A stretch of 64,000 nucleotides of DNA from Triplophysa rosa (GCF_024868665.1 NC_079898.1:9161200-9225199), one strand, 5' to 3'. Shown: positions 1-17,259, counted from the stretch's first letter. Numbers and translations are program-made. Notes: a model not told the origin generated them from the sequence alone.

Positions 1-5098
<5,098 letters not shown>

Positions 5099-5116
5099 AA
5101 CCTCGACCGCCAGGCT
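5099..5116 (-). other. pitx3: pitx3 5' UTR segment joined to the first coding exon
   Basis: The 18 bases before the ATG follow a convincing minus-strand splice acceptor (TGTGCTCTTCGCAG|AG), so the coding exon probably starts at 5116 and is spliced to an upstream non-coding exon, as in mammalian PITX3. Inference from splice-site quality only. Confidence 0.5.
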
Positions 5117-6858
5117 CTGCGAAGAGCACAACATCATATTTACATGAATGACAATTCATTTCAACGATAGTCTACATCATACACACAAGCTGAACCCAGA
5201 GGAAAAAACCCATACACTTCATTGTTTACTTACGATTCACTGTGACTCGTCTCGTTTTATTCCCGTGCTGACGCGGGCGAGGAAATTTTCCATTTTGAAC
5301 TTCATTTTATTAAATAGTGGCTTTAATATGATCGTTTTTAATACTCAAATATAACACTTTAGTATTAAGCACTGTTGCTTAGAATATTAAAAGACATATT
5401 AGTTCATGATATTATAATATCGCGGTTTACCCATGTTTTTGAAATGCGTAAAATGAGACCAAAATGTACAAACCCATAATAACATATTTGTCATACACTA
5501 TTTTACATAAAGCTGTTTTAAACTAATAGAGGATTATAATTAGTATATTTTTTAATATAAAATAGAGGTCTAATAAAATTGTTTATCATCTTTAGTTTTT
5601 TCTGCAAAAACGAAATAGGGGAACAGAGATAAAAAATACAAATGAATTAAAAGTAAATGTAACCTATAAACAATATGGCTGTATGGAAATCTAACAACAA
5701 CATGCACGATAAAACATTGACTTGCATGGTTTCATCATATCAAATTAGATGTTGTAATGAAGGCATACGCATTTGTTTTGTGTTGCAAATCTTCACAATG
5801 TCAGGAAGTTCATTCATTCATTTACTGCTGTAGTCCACCTCTCTGCTTGAAGACGATTTGGACGTTTCTTTATTTAAGCCGTGCGGCACACAAAGTTCAC
5901 AATTACGTGAACCAAACAGCCTTAAATAACAGCCTCGTAATAGATCCTAGAATAACATGTCGCTTATTTATATAACGGCACTTGTCACCCTAGATATGGA
6001 GACACAATCACTCTCTTACCGCGTCCTGCACTTTTCCGAGTGTACAGAAAAGCTACTCCACGTGTCATTTGCTTCCATTGTTTATACGATTTTAGATTTT
6101 AGCTCCCTTGACGGACTCATAAATTGTTAAAGGTGTGAACATTTGACTGCTGTAACCTTGTAGATCAAACAAGATTGATTTCTTAGAGGTTTATTAATTA
6201 TTCTGCAGCCTACAGAACTTATATTTTTCTCTTATTGAAATAATATATTTTTAAACAATAACTATCAAATAGTAATAAATAATATAAATAATAACAATTC
6301 ATAAATAACACCTTTATGAAACCGTTTGACTTTCCAATGTCTATCAATCATCAAAATGTATCTCATGGAGGACATTTTCTTATACGGTCTGTCAGTTGAG
6401 GCTTAAACAAAATTATGATGGGCTGTATGTGTAATTTATGTCATACATTTGAAAACAGTTCCTCCATCCAGAGGAAACACCTTTGTTTGGTATCTAACAT
6501 CAGTACATAAATTATATTTACGTAAAACTTAAAATAACTAGACTCTAGCCACGCCTGCTTTCACAGTTTATCAAAGACAAATTGACTCAAAATAAACGAT
6601 AGTAATGAATTCTAACTATTACAACCCAATTCACTGTTTTTGTGAATTAAAGTATTGGTGAAATATTGCTCAATGTGTCCACTTGACTTGATAGGCTTGG
6701 GTTAACAGGGACATATATTATGATCACTAATGCACTGTTAGGCCGAGTCTTCATGCTGATTTTGATTTTACAGATATTATTGTGACCCTGCAATAGATTT
6801 ACACTTAAATGAATAAGTAGATATCGATTAACAAAGCTTGTTAGAGTGAGTGCCTGTC

Positions 6859-6889
<31 letters not shown>

Positions 6890-8389
6890 ACCGCCACTAT
6901 CAAACTCCAGGAGATATTGACTAAAATGTAGGTACCTGACAGCTCCCTAACAATGCCTTTAACTTTATACTAATAATAAGATATCTAAGGGATGATTTGG
7001 GAATATGATTTTGCTCTGTTGCATGTGACTACAGTTACCACTATTTATGGTAATCATTTAATCATACTAAATAATGACAAAAATGTCTTGTTGGTCATAA
7101 AATGTCATGCATTTAAATACCTGCATGCTGGAATGTTTCTTTCTTTCTTTTTTGTCTCTTATATGTAAAATAAAAAAGTGAAAAGGCATGGAGTTCAAGA
7201 ACAGATAACAGTGTAATTATATAGTGAAAAATCAGTATTCATGAGGTGATAGACCCTGGGGATGTAGAGATTACCAGTGATGATAAATATCAGATACATA
7301 TTAAAATGACTGACTGATTTACAATGCTTTCATCCAAAACAGTCAAAAACAATTTTATTTCTGGGCCTCCAAATCACATTTCCCATCAAGTTTCCCAAAA
7401 TGATAAACAACTGATTTTCTTGTATATAGCGAATTGTAACAGCACATGTTTTCAAAATCTGTACGAAATTAAAATAAAATCTAAATTCAGTAACACACTG
7501 CTAAAAATGATATTGCTTTAGGTTGTTGTACACAGTACTGAATACAAAAATACACGGGCCTGAATACAATGACTCCTTAAGAAAAACATTTGGATAACAA
7601 ATATAAATTGTTCTGTTAAATTATAATGATTTGTTTCAGTGTGCACAGGACAGAATGCTATTACAGATTTGTGTGATGTTGTCTGCTATAAATGCAGTTA
7701 CTCCTTACATACATTTTTTAGACTCAATATCACATCTCTTGGTATTAGCCTATTTTATAAACAAATAAAGTAACCTCCCTCGTAAATGTAGCTATAGTTT
7801 GCATGGAAGGTCTCATGAGAATGCAGAATACAATAAGATCTACATATTAAACGCATAGAGTGACTTTGAATTTGATGGTTATCTTTCAGACAGGCTTCTT
7901 ATGTTCTTTTTGGGCCAGTGCTACAGGTGATGTAATCTGGTTATTTCATCCTAAATGGTGAAAGTGTGACCCCCCATGAAGTCTGACATTATTACATTTC
8001 AAACTCAGAGGGTCAAAGATTGAGAGCCAACAAGAGTGATTAAAGACTCCATGCAAATGTCACAGATGCATTCGAAGATTATAGATAGGTGCTTAAATAT
8101 AACATAACAATTCCAAAAAGGGAAAGCCACCAGGTTTGTCTGACCTTGGTTCATCTTGTGATTATGTATAAAGTAATCATTTCGTGATTTTGTTTCATTT
8201 TCAACTAGTTTTGAGTTACAAAATTAAATAACAATAATAATAATCAAGTTGTTTGTTTGAAGGGTGGTTAGCTAGAGAAGACATAGCGAAATGTTATTTC
8301 TAGTGAGCATGTGTGGTAGGCATTTAGTAGGCCTCGTTTGTGTGTTTATTTGAATTATTGAAATATTTCTGCGCAAGGCTTTGGCCCAA
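5117..8389. other. pitx3 upstream region or first intron, no gene
   Basis: AT-rich DNA. It contains a (CT)n run at 6862-6889 and a short TTTC-rich stretch near 7136-7155. Small ORFs at 5148-5354, 5757-5975 and 7324-7521 have no recognisable domains. Confidence 0.5.
6862..6889. repeat. (CT)n microsatellite
   Basis: Fourteen CT units upstream of pitx3. Confidence 0.95.
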
Positions 8390-9060
8390 GGCTTGTTTGG
8401 GTTTTACTTTATATCTCAGTGGCACACATTATGTGTTTATTCCATTTGGATAATGCAGACGCAGTCTTTGAACGATTCCTAGGCTCGGGGAATGCAGGTC
8501 GTGTGTTGGGACAGTTTATATAGGCTACTCGACATCGATCTCATTAAAAAATATATATCCAATAAAAGAAGAGATAATCGAGGTAAAATCCTCTCGTTTT
8601 CAGAAGATTGCTGGTCCATCTGTTGGTTCGACAGAGGCAGACAGCATATAGGCTATTTCCACGGGCTGCTGCATTATCTCAGGAATTATTCATAAACGCG
8701 TTGAGAATTAATTCCTTGGATTAAGAGTTGATTAAGATGTGTGTCACTTTGCTGTCTGAGAACTTATTAAGGAGCCACTCGAGCCGGCGGCAGATGGAAT
8801 TTCTACCCAATGTTTGTAGATGTTAATTTCTCCCCTCCTAACACCCATTTGCATTTGCGTGTGTATGTCAAAGCGCGGCTTTCCCTACACGCACAGCTCC
8901 AGATAACCGTGTACCGGGAGATGCGCATCTCTCAGAATAAAGATCGGTCATGTTTTTCGATTACACAGTACGCACGCACTATTTATCGAGATACAAATGC
9001 TTTCGATATTGAAATGTCGTTGACGACATCCCAAAGTTTTCAAGAGAGCTGGTCGTAAGC
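8390..9060. promoter_or_regulatory. candidate conserved non-coding island upstream of pitx3 coding exons
   Basis: Stands out from AT-rich flanks by higher complexity and absence of recognisable repeats. It contains a bicoid/PITX/OTX core GGATTA at 8718-8723 next to TTGATTAAGATG, several TAATT-type homeodomain cores, and an E-box-like CAGATGG near 8791. About 4 kb from the pitx3 coding start. Inference from texture only; the ORFs across it (8492-8695, 8810-9058) lack known domains. Confidence 0.3.
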
Positions 9061-11032
9061 AAAATCTGAGGGAAATCTGAACAATTTCAAAATATGACTG
9101 AGGCTCGAGCCGAAGTGCATGTTTGTATTGTGTTTGTAGGCTATAGTTGTAGACGAGACATGACCAAACACAATAGCGTCATGCACTGTTCTGCCAATGT
9201 GGTTTAACCACACATTTTATTACATATGTTATTTCAACGATGTATAGCGTTGTTTAATTTTTTCAATTGTTTTGCATAAAACAATCATTTATCATGAAAA
9301 GTATCATTTAAATATAGAAAGAGAATAGGCTACATTTAGACAAACGGGAAACGTGGATTCAAACGAGCCTGCTCTGTTGGTAAATAGTCCGTCATTTTAA
9401 ATACCCAAATATTTTCATTTAAAAAAATCGATTAATGTAATTTGGCTATTTTACATCCTGAATGTAAATACTTATTAAAAGGAGCGTTTGGCAAGGTATT
9501 TTTGTCAGCGTAGCTATATTAACAAAATAAATGACATTAATCATTAGTAAAAAATCATAAATAAATAAAATAAGACATAATGAATGTTAACATTTTGCAT
9601 GTGATTGTTCTATATTTAAATTATAATAACAAAATTGTTTGAACTTTTTTTAATCTTTACAAATGTATTTTGTACTTGAAATAGTCGATGAGTCTTTTTT
9701 CTTACTGGTCTCTTGCGGCTTTCGAGCACCTGCCACCTATCAATTTGTGAATATCACATGAATATTTTGATTCATAAAAGGAACTATTCTAGAAAATTGG
9801 CTCTGCGACATGTTTTAAAACAGATGTATAACAAATAAAATGACGTTTTATTTTGCGCTTGCTGTTTTTATGATGCCATAGCATACATTGAATACAATTG
9901 TAATAGGCCTATTGCTTTACACTGCTCTTAATATTTTTTTGACAAAAAACAAACAAATAAATGTTCAACAAAACGACGGTAATTTCACAAATAACTAATT
10001 TACATTTACATATCTGAAAGTTACAAGTTAGCTCGAATTTAACTTCAACAGCTTTAATATTTAACATACAAAACAACTGATTAAACTATACTGTTTAACC
10101 TTTTCACAAGTGAACATTTTAATAATATTATTACCGTGTAAAACGTTTTACAAATAAAGTGTTTTAGGGTTAGGGTTATAAAGTTATAAAATGTAGCCTA
10201 CAGCTTTACTGTAAATTTAATGTGCTAAACTGCACATAGAATCAAAACTGGATCAAAAATGTATTGTTTAAAATAAATACGCAACGTGATCAGGCTTAAA
10301 ATATCTTCTTATGATCTACTCCTTTTTAAAAATATAGTCTAATAAATTATTACAAACGTCAAAGCCTAATTTGCGTACAATATCAGCAAGCCTATGGGGA
10401 TAATATTGCATGTGGTAAACTTAAAGTAGCCTAGTCGTAATATCGTAACCCAATAGTAGCCTATACACAATGGCACTGAAGTTTGTACATTTCTGCACAG
10501 TCGGACATCATCACATCAACTTCAGCACGACGATAAGTGACGCTGTTTATCTGTCTCAGTTGCCTCGTGGTCTCTCCTTACAGCAAACTGCACAGCAATT
10601 GACAATCAAAACGGGTCTTAATGAGTTCAGAGCGCACGAATGCTTTCACTCTAACACGACACGTCTGAATTCACGAATTCATAGTGAATTCATGTCCAAC
10701 TTCTCCAGCGCATCACGCATCATCACCACCGCGATTTTTATCATGCATATTCTACTTACATGAAATCCCGGTCTAGTAGAGGTAATCCTCGAAAAAGATA
10801 GAACTTTTGTCGTGGGTTAGCTGCTTTTCTGAAACGACGCAGTCGTCATGTAAAAAGTTCCTTAGGATTAGCAAGCGAAAACACAGCTTTCCCTGTCTCT
10901 TTATTTCTCTCTCTCGGTGTTGTCTGTCATGAGTTATCGCAGAGAGTGAAGGCTTGAACCCCATGCAGAGGGGGACTGACTTTATGCTAAATACCTTGTG
11001 CGACAGGTCCGCAGCAGAAAGGAATGCCCACC

Positions 11033-11034
<2 letters not shown>
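9061..11034. other. intergenic/intronic AT-rich stretch
   Basis: AT-rich and largely featureless. 10440-10770 is less AT-rich and carries an undocumented 97-codon ORF (10470-10763) with no recognisable domain. Confidence 0.45.

Positions 11035-11085
<51 letters not shown>
11035..11085. repeat. (CT)n microsatellite
   Basis: About 25 uninterrupted CT units, lying just inside the candidate pitx3 first intron. The Ser-Leu and Arg-Glu dipeptide ORFs across it are artefacts. Confidence 0.98.
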
Positions 11086-11087
<2 letters not shown>

Positions 11088-11153
11088 GCTCTCTCACACG
11101 GGCATACTACACACACGCATAATCAAGGCTAAGGTATATTGTGTTAAGCTTAC

Positions 11154-11210
11154 CTGCACAGCTTTGTAAATGAAACAGACCGCGCGTTTGTGCCTCTGCA
11201 GTTAACAGAA
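11154..11210 (-). other. pitx3: candidate non-coding first exon of pitx3
   Basis: On the minus strand a textbook donor GTGCAG|GTAAGC ends at 11154. About 80-85 nt upstream of it is a TATA-like AATAAATTAAG (near 11225-11240), which would put a start site around 11200-11210. The spacing to the acceptor at 5117 would give a 6 kb first intron. No transcript evidence is available; the donor alone could be chance. Confidence 0.25.
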
Positions 11211-12169
11211 TTATTGTATTCTTAATTTATTTGGTTATTAAAATTAATATCTACAATCTCTATAAATATCATAGGCCAGTTGTTAAACAAGGTGTCATGG
11301 AGTGTTTGTGATTTTCTTTTAAAAGGTCAGAGTAATTTTGGATTTCACTCATAAAGAATTCGTAGGCTATTTTGTGAATTAACTAATTGACACACACACA
11401 TTGTACGTTTTAAATAAACAAACTAATGTCATAGATTTTTCTGCGCTTGGTTACCCCATCAGTCTTCCGTCACTTGTAAAATTCCGTTTATTTACCAAGT
11501 AAATACATATATGTTTGACCAAACATCCCTGTCTTTGCATTCAAAGAAAAAACTGTGCAGACTCTACAACCAAGCATAACCACACACATGCAAAAGAACG
11601 TTTGCACACAATATCAAATACAAAGCAAATGTATTGAGAAATAAACGGCTTATATAATGCACATAGATTCAGTATATGTAATAGCCTATCCGATTTTTTG
11701 GGCAATGCGTCTTCTAACGTCTCTTGGTAAATGTGGACAGCTTAATACGACGCGACAGATTTTATGTAACCTATTACATTTCAGACAAAATAGTTGATCA
11801 GTGGTTTTATGTTCCTCCAGTTACCAAACACATTGGTAATTCCTGAGGATTAAAGGGTGCAGTAATTGTTTGAAAGAACATGCAAATACTTTTCTCAATC
11901 GGTTTGCATCATTGACGCAAGTGTTTGTAATAGCCTAAACCTGTAATGATGTTTCTGTCAGAATCTCCAGACGAAAGCAAAACCGTTAGGTCAACTCAGT
12001 AAATCTGACAATTTTATCCAACTGTATTAATTTTATTTATGAAACTGCATCATACTGTAGATACTCTTTTAGACTGTGACAGGAGACAAACAACAAACCC
12101 ACGAGTATGCGCTCTGCTTCAGTGAGAACCGCCCCTTGTTTTGTCATCAGTAAAATTCAACCAACATGA
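11211..12169. other. divergent intergenic spacer between pitx3 and gbf1
   Basis: Moderately AT-rich with no repeat recognised and no ORF of note. It separates the presumed pitx3 5' end from the gbf1 promoter. Confidence 0.5.
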
Positions 12170-12440
12170 TAGCAGCCGAAGCCCCGCCTTACTTTGATCT
12201 GATTGGTGACTTGTATTGTTGCTTGTGTGAACATTTTTTTTAGTCAATCAACAATACCCGAATGTAAAATATTATTTTCTAAGTAAACTTATGCTAAATG
12301 TTATTTCATAGTAACGAAGGAACCTTGGAAGAATAGACAACGCACACGAACCCGAGTGATAAGATCATTGGCTGAAAATGTCGTCATTTGACAGGAAATA
12401 TCAAGGTTGTGTGAGCTACACCATTTCCACGTCAGTAAAT
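12170..12440 (+). promoter_or_regulatory. gbf1: gbf1 promoter region (predicted)
   Basis: Carries a GC-box-like CCCCGCC at 12182-12188, inverted CCAAT boxes (ATTGG) at 12202-12206 and 12367-12371, and a CCACGTCA site at 12427-12434. On the other strand that site is TGACGTGG, the UPRE/CRE-like core bound by ATF6/XBP1/CREB3-class bZIP factors. No clear TATA box, as expected for a housekeeping gene. It is placed just upstream of a strong splice donor at 12543. Inference without transcript data. Confidence 0.5.
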
Positions 12441-12542
12441 TTGCCTGTGGAGGAGATTATCCACCGGTGACAGAACTTCAATCTAGTGGCCTTCTATTAC
12501 AGACAAACATCAGGGCATGACAACTCGTGGACCTGTTTAAAT
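12440..12542 (+). other. gbf1: gbf1 non-coding exon 1 (predicted 5' UTR; start approximate)
   Basis: Ends in a good donor, TTTAAAT|GTAAGC, on the coding strand of gbf1. The first coding exon begins at an acceptor only 7 nt before the ATG, so an upstream 5' UTR exon is required; this is the best candidate. The 5' boundary is a guess. It contains a complete short uORF (12517-12540). Confidence 0.5.
12517..12540 (+). promoter_or_regulatory. short upstream ORF in predicted gbf1 5' UTR
   Basis: ATG followed by MTTRGPV and a TAA stop two bases before the predicted splice donor. The uORF would be complete in the first exon and could lower initiation at the main start. It depends on exon 1 being real. 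Confidence 0.35.
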
Positions 12543-13493
12543 GTAAGCCTTTATTCAAAGCGGTTATCGCGAATGTATTATTTTCCTGAACGCTGTATCC
12601 ATTCACTTGTCACTGTTGCAGCCTGCTAAGCTAGTTAGCCAAATCAGTGGCAATAGACCTGTAACGTTACGCCATTTTGGATTCACCGTCTCAGAAACAG
12701 CAGTACTTTATTTAATTTTCTGTTATGTCAGCTGCTTGCACTTAAAAAGAGGCAGGGGCTCATATAAAACATAACGAGAGGGACACGAGGGCTCTTTTCT
12801 CATGTCTGTCATTGTAGTTTCACCGCGAAAGTCAGTGTGACAAACAGCTTGCTAGCTTGTTGACAGGTTGGTTGGTTGCATTATCAGTTCTGTTTTTCTG
12901 TTTATTCATAAATGGTTTAGTTTCATTATTTATATTCACATTCGGCAATGCTAATTTTGAGCTGTACACGTCGATTTAAATGTCCTATTGTGCCTTTGAC
13001 AAGCAATGTAACTTGTTAGCTGTCAAAGCTATCAGGCTCGCTATCTTTCTTGGCCTACTGATCAATTTAGTTCCAATCAATTCACACTCATCATCAACCT
13101 TTGTACATCATTTGCTCAGTGAGAAAGACCGTTCCAAACCACAGTTTATCGTAATGTTTATGTTGTTGAAGATGATGAATCTATTGCAGTGTGCTGGATG
13201 ACTGTCATTTAGATGTTCTCATTAGCATCATGATGTTGGATGTTAGTACGTGGCTGTAAACATTCATGGTTGGTCGGCTGGGCCCTTGAAGACTTCAGTT
13301 AGAAGAGCTACTTGTAGATATAACTTGGATGTTTGACTGTAGAGTCTATCTGACTGTACGTTAATATTATGTGTACATCTATATGGGGGATGCTTTGGAT
13401 GCAAGGGTACCAGACAATAAAGAATGCACCCAGTCTGTGAAAACCCAGCTATAGTAATTTTTTGTGTTGTACTGATTTTTTTTGTGGCTTTTC

Positions 13494-13497
<4 letters not shown>
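12543..13497. other. gbf1 intron 1, proximal part
   Basis: Unique-looking sequence of mixed composition with no repeat or RNA gene recognised. Small ORF 12980-13201 has no domain. Early-intron regulatory content is possible but nothing specific is seen. Confidence 0.45.

Positions 13498-13570
<73 letters not shown>
13498..13570. repeat. (CA)n microsatellite
   Basis: About 36 perfect CA units followed by TATATATA. The Cys-Val ORF on the minus strand is an artefact of it. Confidence 0.99.
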
Positions 13571-13578
<8 letters not shown>

Positions 13579-13599
13579 ATTGAACTATATCGTTAATAT

Positions 13600-14080
13600 G
13601 GCCGGCGCTTTAGAGCACCAAACACCAGTACTTCCAGACATAGAAGCAGCTTCTTCCCCAGGCAATCTCCCTCCTAAACAGATAACTGCTCCTTAAGAGC
13701 AATATTCCACTTCCACTACTCCTATAGTGTGCACTATAGTGCCTTATTATATCTACATTTTATTTATACATGTATATAACACTACCTCTACTTACTACAT
13801 TATCCATTTGCACAAGTGTACATACAATCTGTTAATATGTATATTCTACTATATACTACCCTGTACAATGTCTCTTATATGTTATTATCCCCCATTTTCT
13901 GTAAAATAGTCTTTATTTTATATATGCATATATTTTAGAATCTTTTAGACTTTAAATCCTATTATATTTGTATTGTCATTGTGTTGAATGTCTGTACTAG
14001 AAGCGTCCAACACCAAAGAAAATTCCTTGTGTGTGCAAGCACACTTGGCAATAAAGCTCTTCTGATTCTGATTCTGAAAA
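13600..14080 (+). mobile_element. LINE 3'-end fragment (5'-truncated retrotransposon)
   Basis: Ends with AATAAA at 14050-14055 followed by a short hexamer tail (TCTGAT repeated, 14061-14077), the 3' signature of fish LINE copies. The AT-rich 3' UTR-like body precedes it, and 13610-13690 retains a degraded C-terminal coding-like segment (SSFFPRQSPS in one frame). The clade cannot be decided from what remains. Confidence 0.55.
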
Positions 14081-14273
14081 ATATTCACTAAGTAAAGCCA
14101 TGCCAAAAATTGAAATCGTAGTGAAATACCAGTCTATCCAAAAGCACATATATACAGCAACTATATACGTGGATGTTGTTGCAAGATGGTGAAACATGAT
14201 TCAAAGCTCTAGCAATACACATTGCCATAGTGGATGAAATTCAAATGAGAAATTTGTAATCAAATATTTTTAT

Positions 14274-14955
14274 TAGGGATGCACCGATATGTAAATGTTG
14301 GCCGATAACCGATAATTCTTTAACATTGGAAGCCAATCACTGATATTGGCCGATATACAGTATCTAAATATTAATATAAAATTCCCTAAGAAGAACTGTT
14401 TTTTTTAAACATTCACTTTTTAAACAAACAAGGTAAACATTAGTTCTCTTTTTTCTCCCGAAAATCATGTACCAAGCCTACTTTACACTAGTTAACGATT
14501 CTTTAACCTGAAATATACTTTTCTGGTATATTTTTTATTTAATAAACAAATTATACTGTATATGTTCTTCCAGAGCAAACCAGAAAAATGTTCTTAATAG
14601 CCACATGTCTAACAGTTCTCAAGATAGAAAGCATTCATACAGCAGTCTGATTCAAAGAATATGCTTTTGTTCCTATAATTTACAAATTCATAAATACTGT
14701 ATCTATATACTATACCTACATCAACAATGTTTTGCTAATAGCTGTAAGTGAATGATCATGAGAGAAAGACAGTACTGTACTGAATTTTAACTGAGCAGCG
14801 TGCAGCTGAAGAAGTTTAACCAGAGGAAATGATTTATGATTTATAGGCTATAATATGTCGGCCTACATTTTTATTATCGGCGGATACAGATAACATTAAA
14901 AATGTCCGTTTATCGGCCAATACCGATATGGCTGATAATTTATCGTACATCCCTA
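14274..14955. mobile_element. hAT-like non-autonomous DNA transposon, 682 bp
   Basis: Termini TAGGGATGCACCGATA and TATCGTACATCCCTA are imperfect inverted repeats, with many CCGATA/TATCGG subterminal repeats. Flanks ATTTTTAT (14266-14273) and TTCTTTAT (14956-14963) are a 6-of-8 match, as for an aged 8-bp hAT target duplication. No transposase ORF. A second copy lies inverted at 23974-24600. Confidence 0.8.
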
Positions 14956-15360
14956 TTCTTTATATAAGGACCAGGCGATTTTGGCATGCGGCACCAGTAT
15001 TTATTGACCGTTGTACAAGACGAAAACAACACTGGACCAGAAGCACATCCTGTTTCATCTTATTATTTTTTTAATTTCATATCTAATTAAGTTTTTAAGA
15101 TGTTCATTTAACATTTTAATTCAGTTCAAAATGTTCTGTTGGTTGGTTGAATTTTATTTTATTGTTTGTGTAGCGTTAAAAAACTAAAATATTACCAGTG
15201 TTCTGGGCCAGTGTTGACATACTGCAAAATGATCTGTATTTGCAAGGGTGATACTCTTGTACATTGCACTTTGTAAATAGTCTATATGTGAATCATAATA
15301 TTTTGTTCATATGCTGATGTTTTTCTATCGTTCTTCTAATCTGTTGTTTTATATAAAATA

Positions 15361-17259
15361 TAGGGGTGTGACGAGACACTTATCCCACGAGAACAAGACG
15401 AGACGAGATTTCCTCAATGATGAAATATATAGGGAAAAATAGTCTCTTATTCACCTTAAAAACACAAAATTCAAAAAATGTAGGCATTATAAAATCAACC
15501 TTCAAATTAAACTTCTATTTTAATGAATTATATTATGCTGTTCTATAAGTGTTTTTTCATTGTTCTATGTTTATGTGACAGAAACAGTAAAAAGTTAAGG
15601 AAAAAAAACTATATTACTGAAATTCTCTTTATTTAACTTTACCTATTTTATTATCTTTAAGCAAAAATCAACTTGTACAAATTCCTGGCTCACAGCAGTT
15701 TTTGGTTTTCTGTTCATCAACATGCCAGTAAAATAAGCTTCTTGAAGAGGTTTTGCACATCAGGGTATTTAAAATAACGTAATGGAAAACTTGCGATTGC
15801 TGTAATGGAAGTAAACGTGCGGTGCGTGTAACACTGCAAACACCAGCGCTCAATGGGAAAGGCCAAAGATAATATATTAACAAGGTGCGCCACTGCGATT
15901 GAAATAAATTGGAAGAAATGCAATGCTAAATAGCTGCCTGGAGGCTCTTACTATGACGTAAATAGCTATCCGAAAGTCCGCGGAGTGGCATGACTTTCAT
16001 TAAACGGACTTTGGCATGGTGCCGTAGACGCTCTTTTTGCATGTGCTGGGTGAGAGCAACGCGAGCGTGCTGCTTTCGTATGCAGCGTAAAAATACATTC
16101 TTGATGTGCCAAATTCCGAGATTATCACTTTACAACGGGCATACAGTAAAGCCAGCCCGCGTCTCTCAACAGCACATTGCTTCTTGTGTTGCAGGCAGCC
16201 TCGCTTCACTGCCCGACCACCGCTCGCTAGTAGATACAGACAAACACGGACAGAGACAGTTCAGAGTGTAACTGAGCGCACGGAAATAATTTAAACGCAA
16301 AACCGGAAAACCGCAATTCACTTACACGTATTGGACCGTGGAGGTCGTACCGAACGGTTCAATATTATATTAAGTATTAGGCAACCCTATTATGCAGTAA
16401 TAAACAATATGTAAACACTGAAAAATGTTTTGTCACAAACTCAATTGATAGGCAGTAATTACACAAAAATGATGCTTTGTTTTCTTAACAGGTGCAGCTT
16501 TTAGTAAAAAGCTGAGGTTGTTTTCTCTATATGCTTTTGCATAGTGCTCGTGTTAGCAGAGGTGGTGATCATATCACACTGTCAATCCTCCTTCCTCCAC
16601 TGACTGAACCCTCATAGCCTTCAGAGAAACAGTTAAAACTACATAAACACATCATGTTTTATGCTTACATTGCACATATGTAAGACACAGATTATCCGTT
16701 TTTGAAGAGGTTTGCCTGTAAATGTATTTAAAATAACGTAATGTGAACTTGCAATTGGTATACTCAACTTGTTGTACAGTCCGCTGTTGTTCAACAGCAT
16801 GCTGCACGCTCCCAAAGCGCTGCTGGCAGCGCGAACCGACGTAAACACTAGTGCGCAAGGCGCTGCGGACGCGAAAGACACGAGCAAATGTTGAAACTGT
16901 CCGTCTGGCGCGTTTACATAGAGAATCATAAATCACATTGTTTTTATGAATGGCTGGGCCGGTCACTGTAGCTCACAGCAGGTGCATACTTTGTGCAGTT
17001 ATTAGCGTGTTCTGTACAGTAATGAAAACAGGTCGCACCACAGCAAAATGTACACTCACTCAAATGCTCCCAAATATATTTTGAGGTCTCACAGGTTAAA
17101 TATAGGGAGCATATGCGACTAAAATGGTTGCAATATCGAGCCCAGCACTACATCATGCCAATTGCGCGAGGATATTGTGTTCTCGAGAGATCCGGTGATT
17201 GGTCTCGCGAGAACACAATATCCTTGCACATCGTGCCACGAGATCTCGTCACACCCCTA
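15361..17259. mobile_element. hAT-like element, 1.9 kb, with internal duplication
   Basis: Termini TAGGGGTGTGACGAGAC and GATCTCGTCACACCCCTA are inverted repeats. Flanks ATAAAATA (15353-15360) and GTAAAATA (17260-17267) match at 7 of 8 positions. A segment including TATTTAAAATAACGTAATG occurs twice, near 15766-15785 and 16724-16744, with similar surroundings, so the element looks composite or internally duplicated. A strong hairpin lies at 17163-17230. The ORFs inside (for example 15990-16271, 16639-16966) are short with no transposase motif, so it is non-autonomous. Confidence 0.8.
17163..17230. repeat. subterminal hairpin inside the hAT-like element
   Basis: Arms GGATATTGTGTTCTCG and CGAGAACACAATATCC, separated by about 24 bp, pair over at least 16 bp and continue imperfectly outward. 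Lies about 30 bp from the right end of the element at 15361-17259. Confidence 0.85.

Noticed and set aside
10162..10178. TTTTAGGGTTAGGGTT as an interstitial telomeric repeat
   Set aside because: Only two units; expected by chance.
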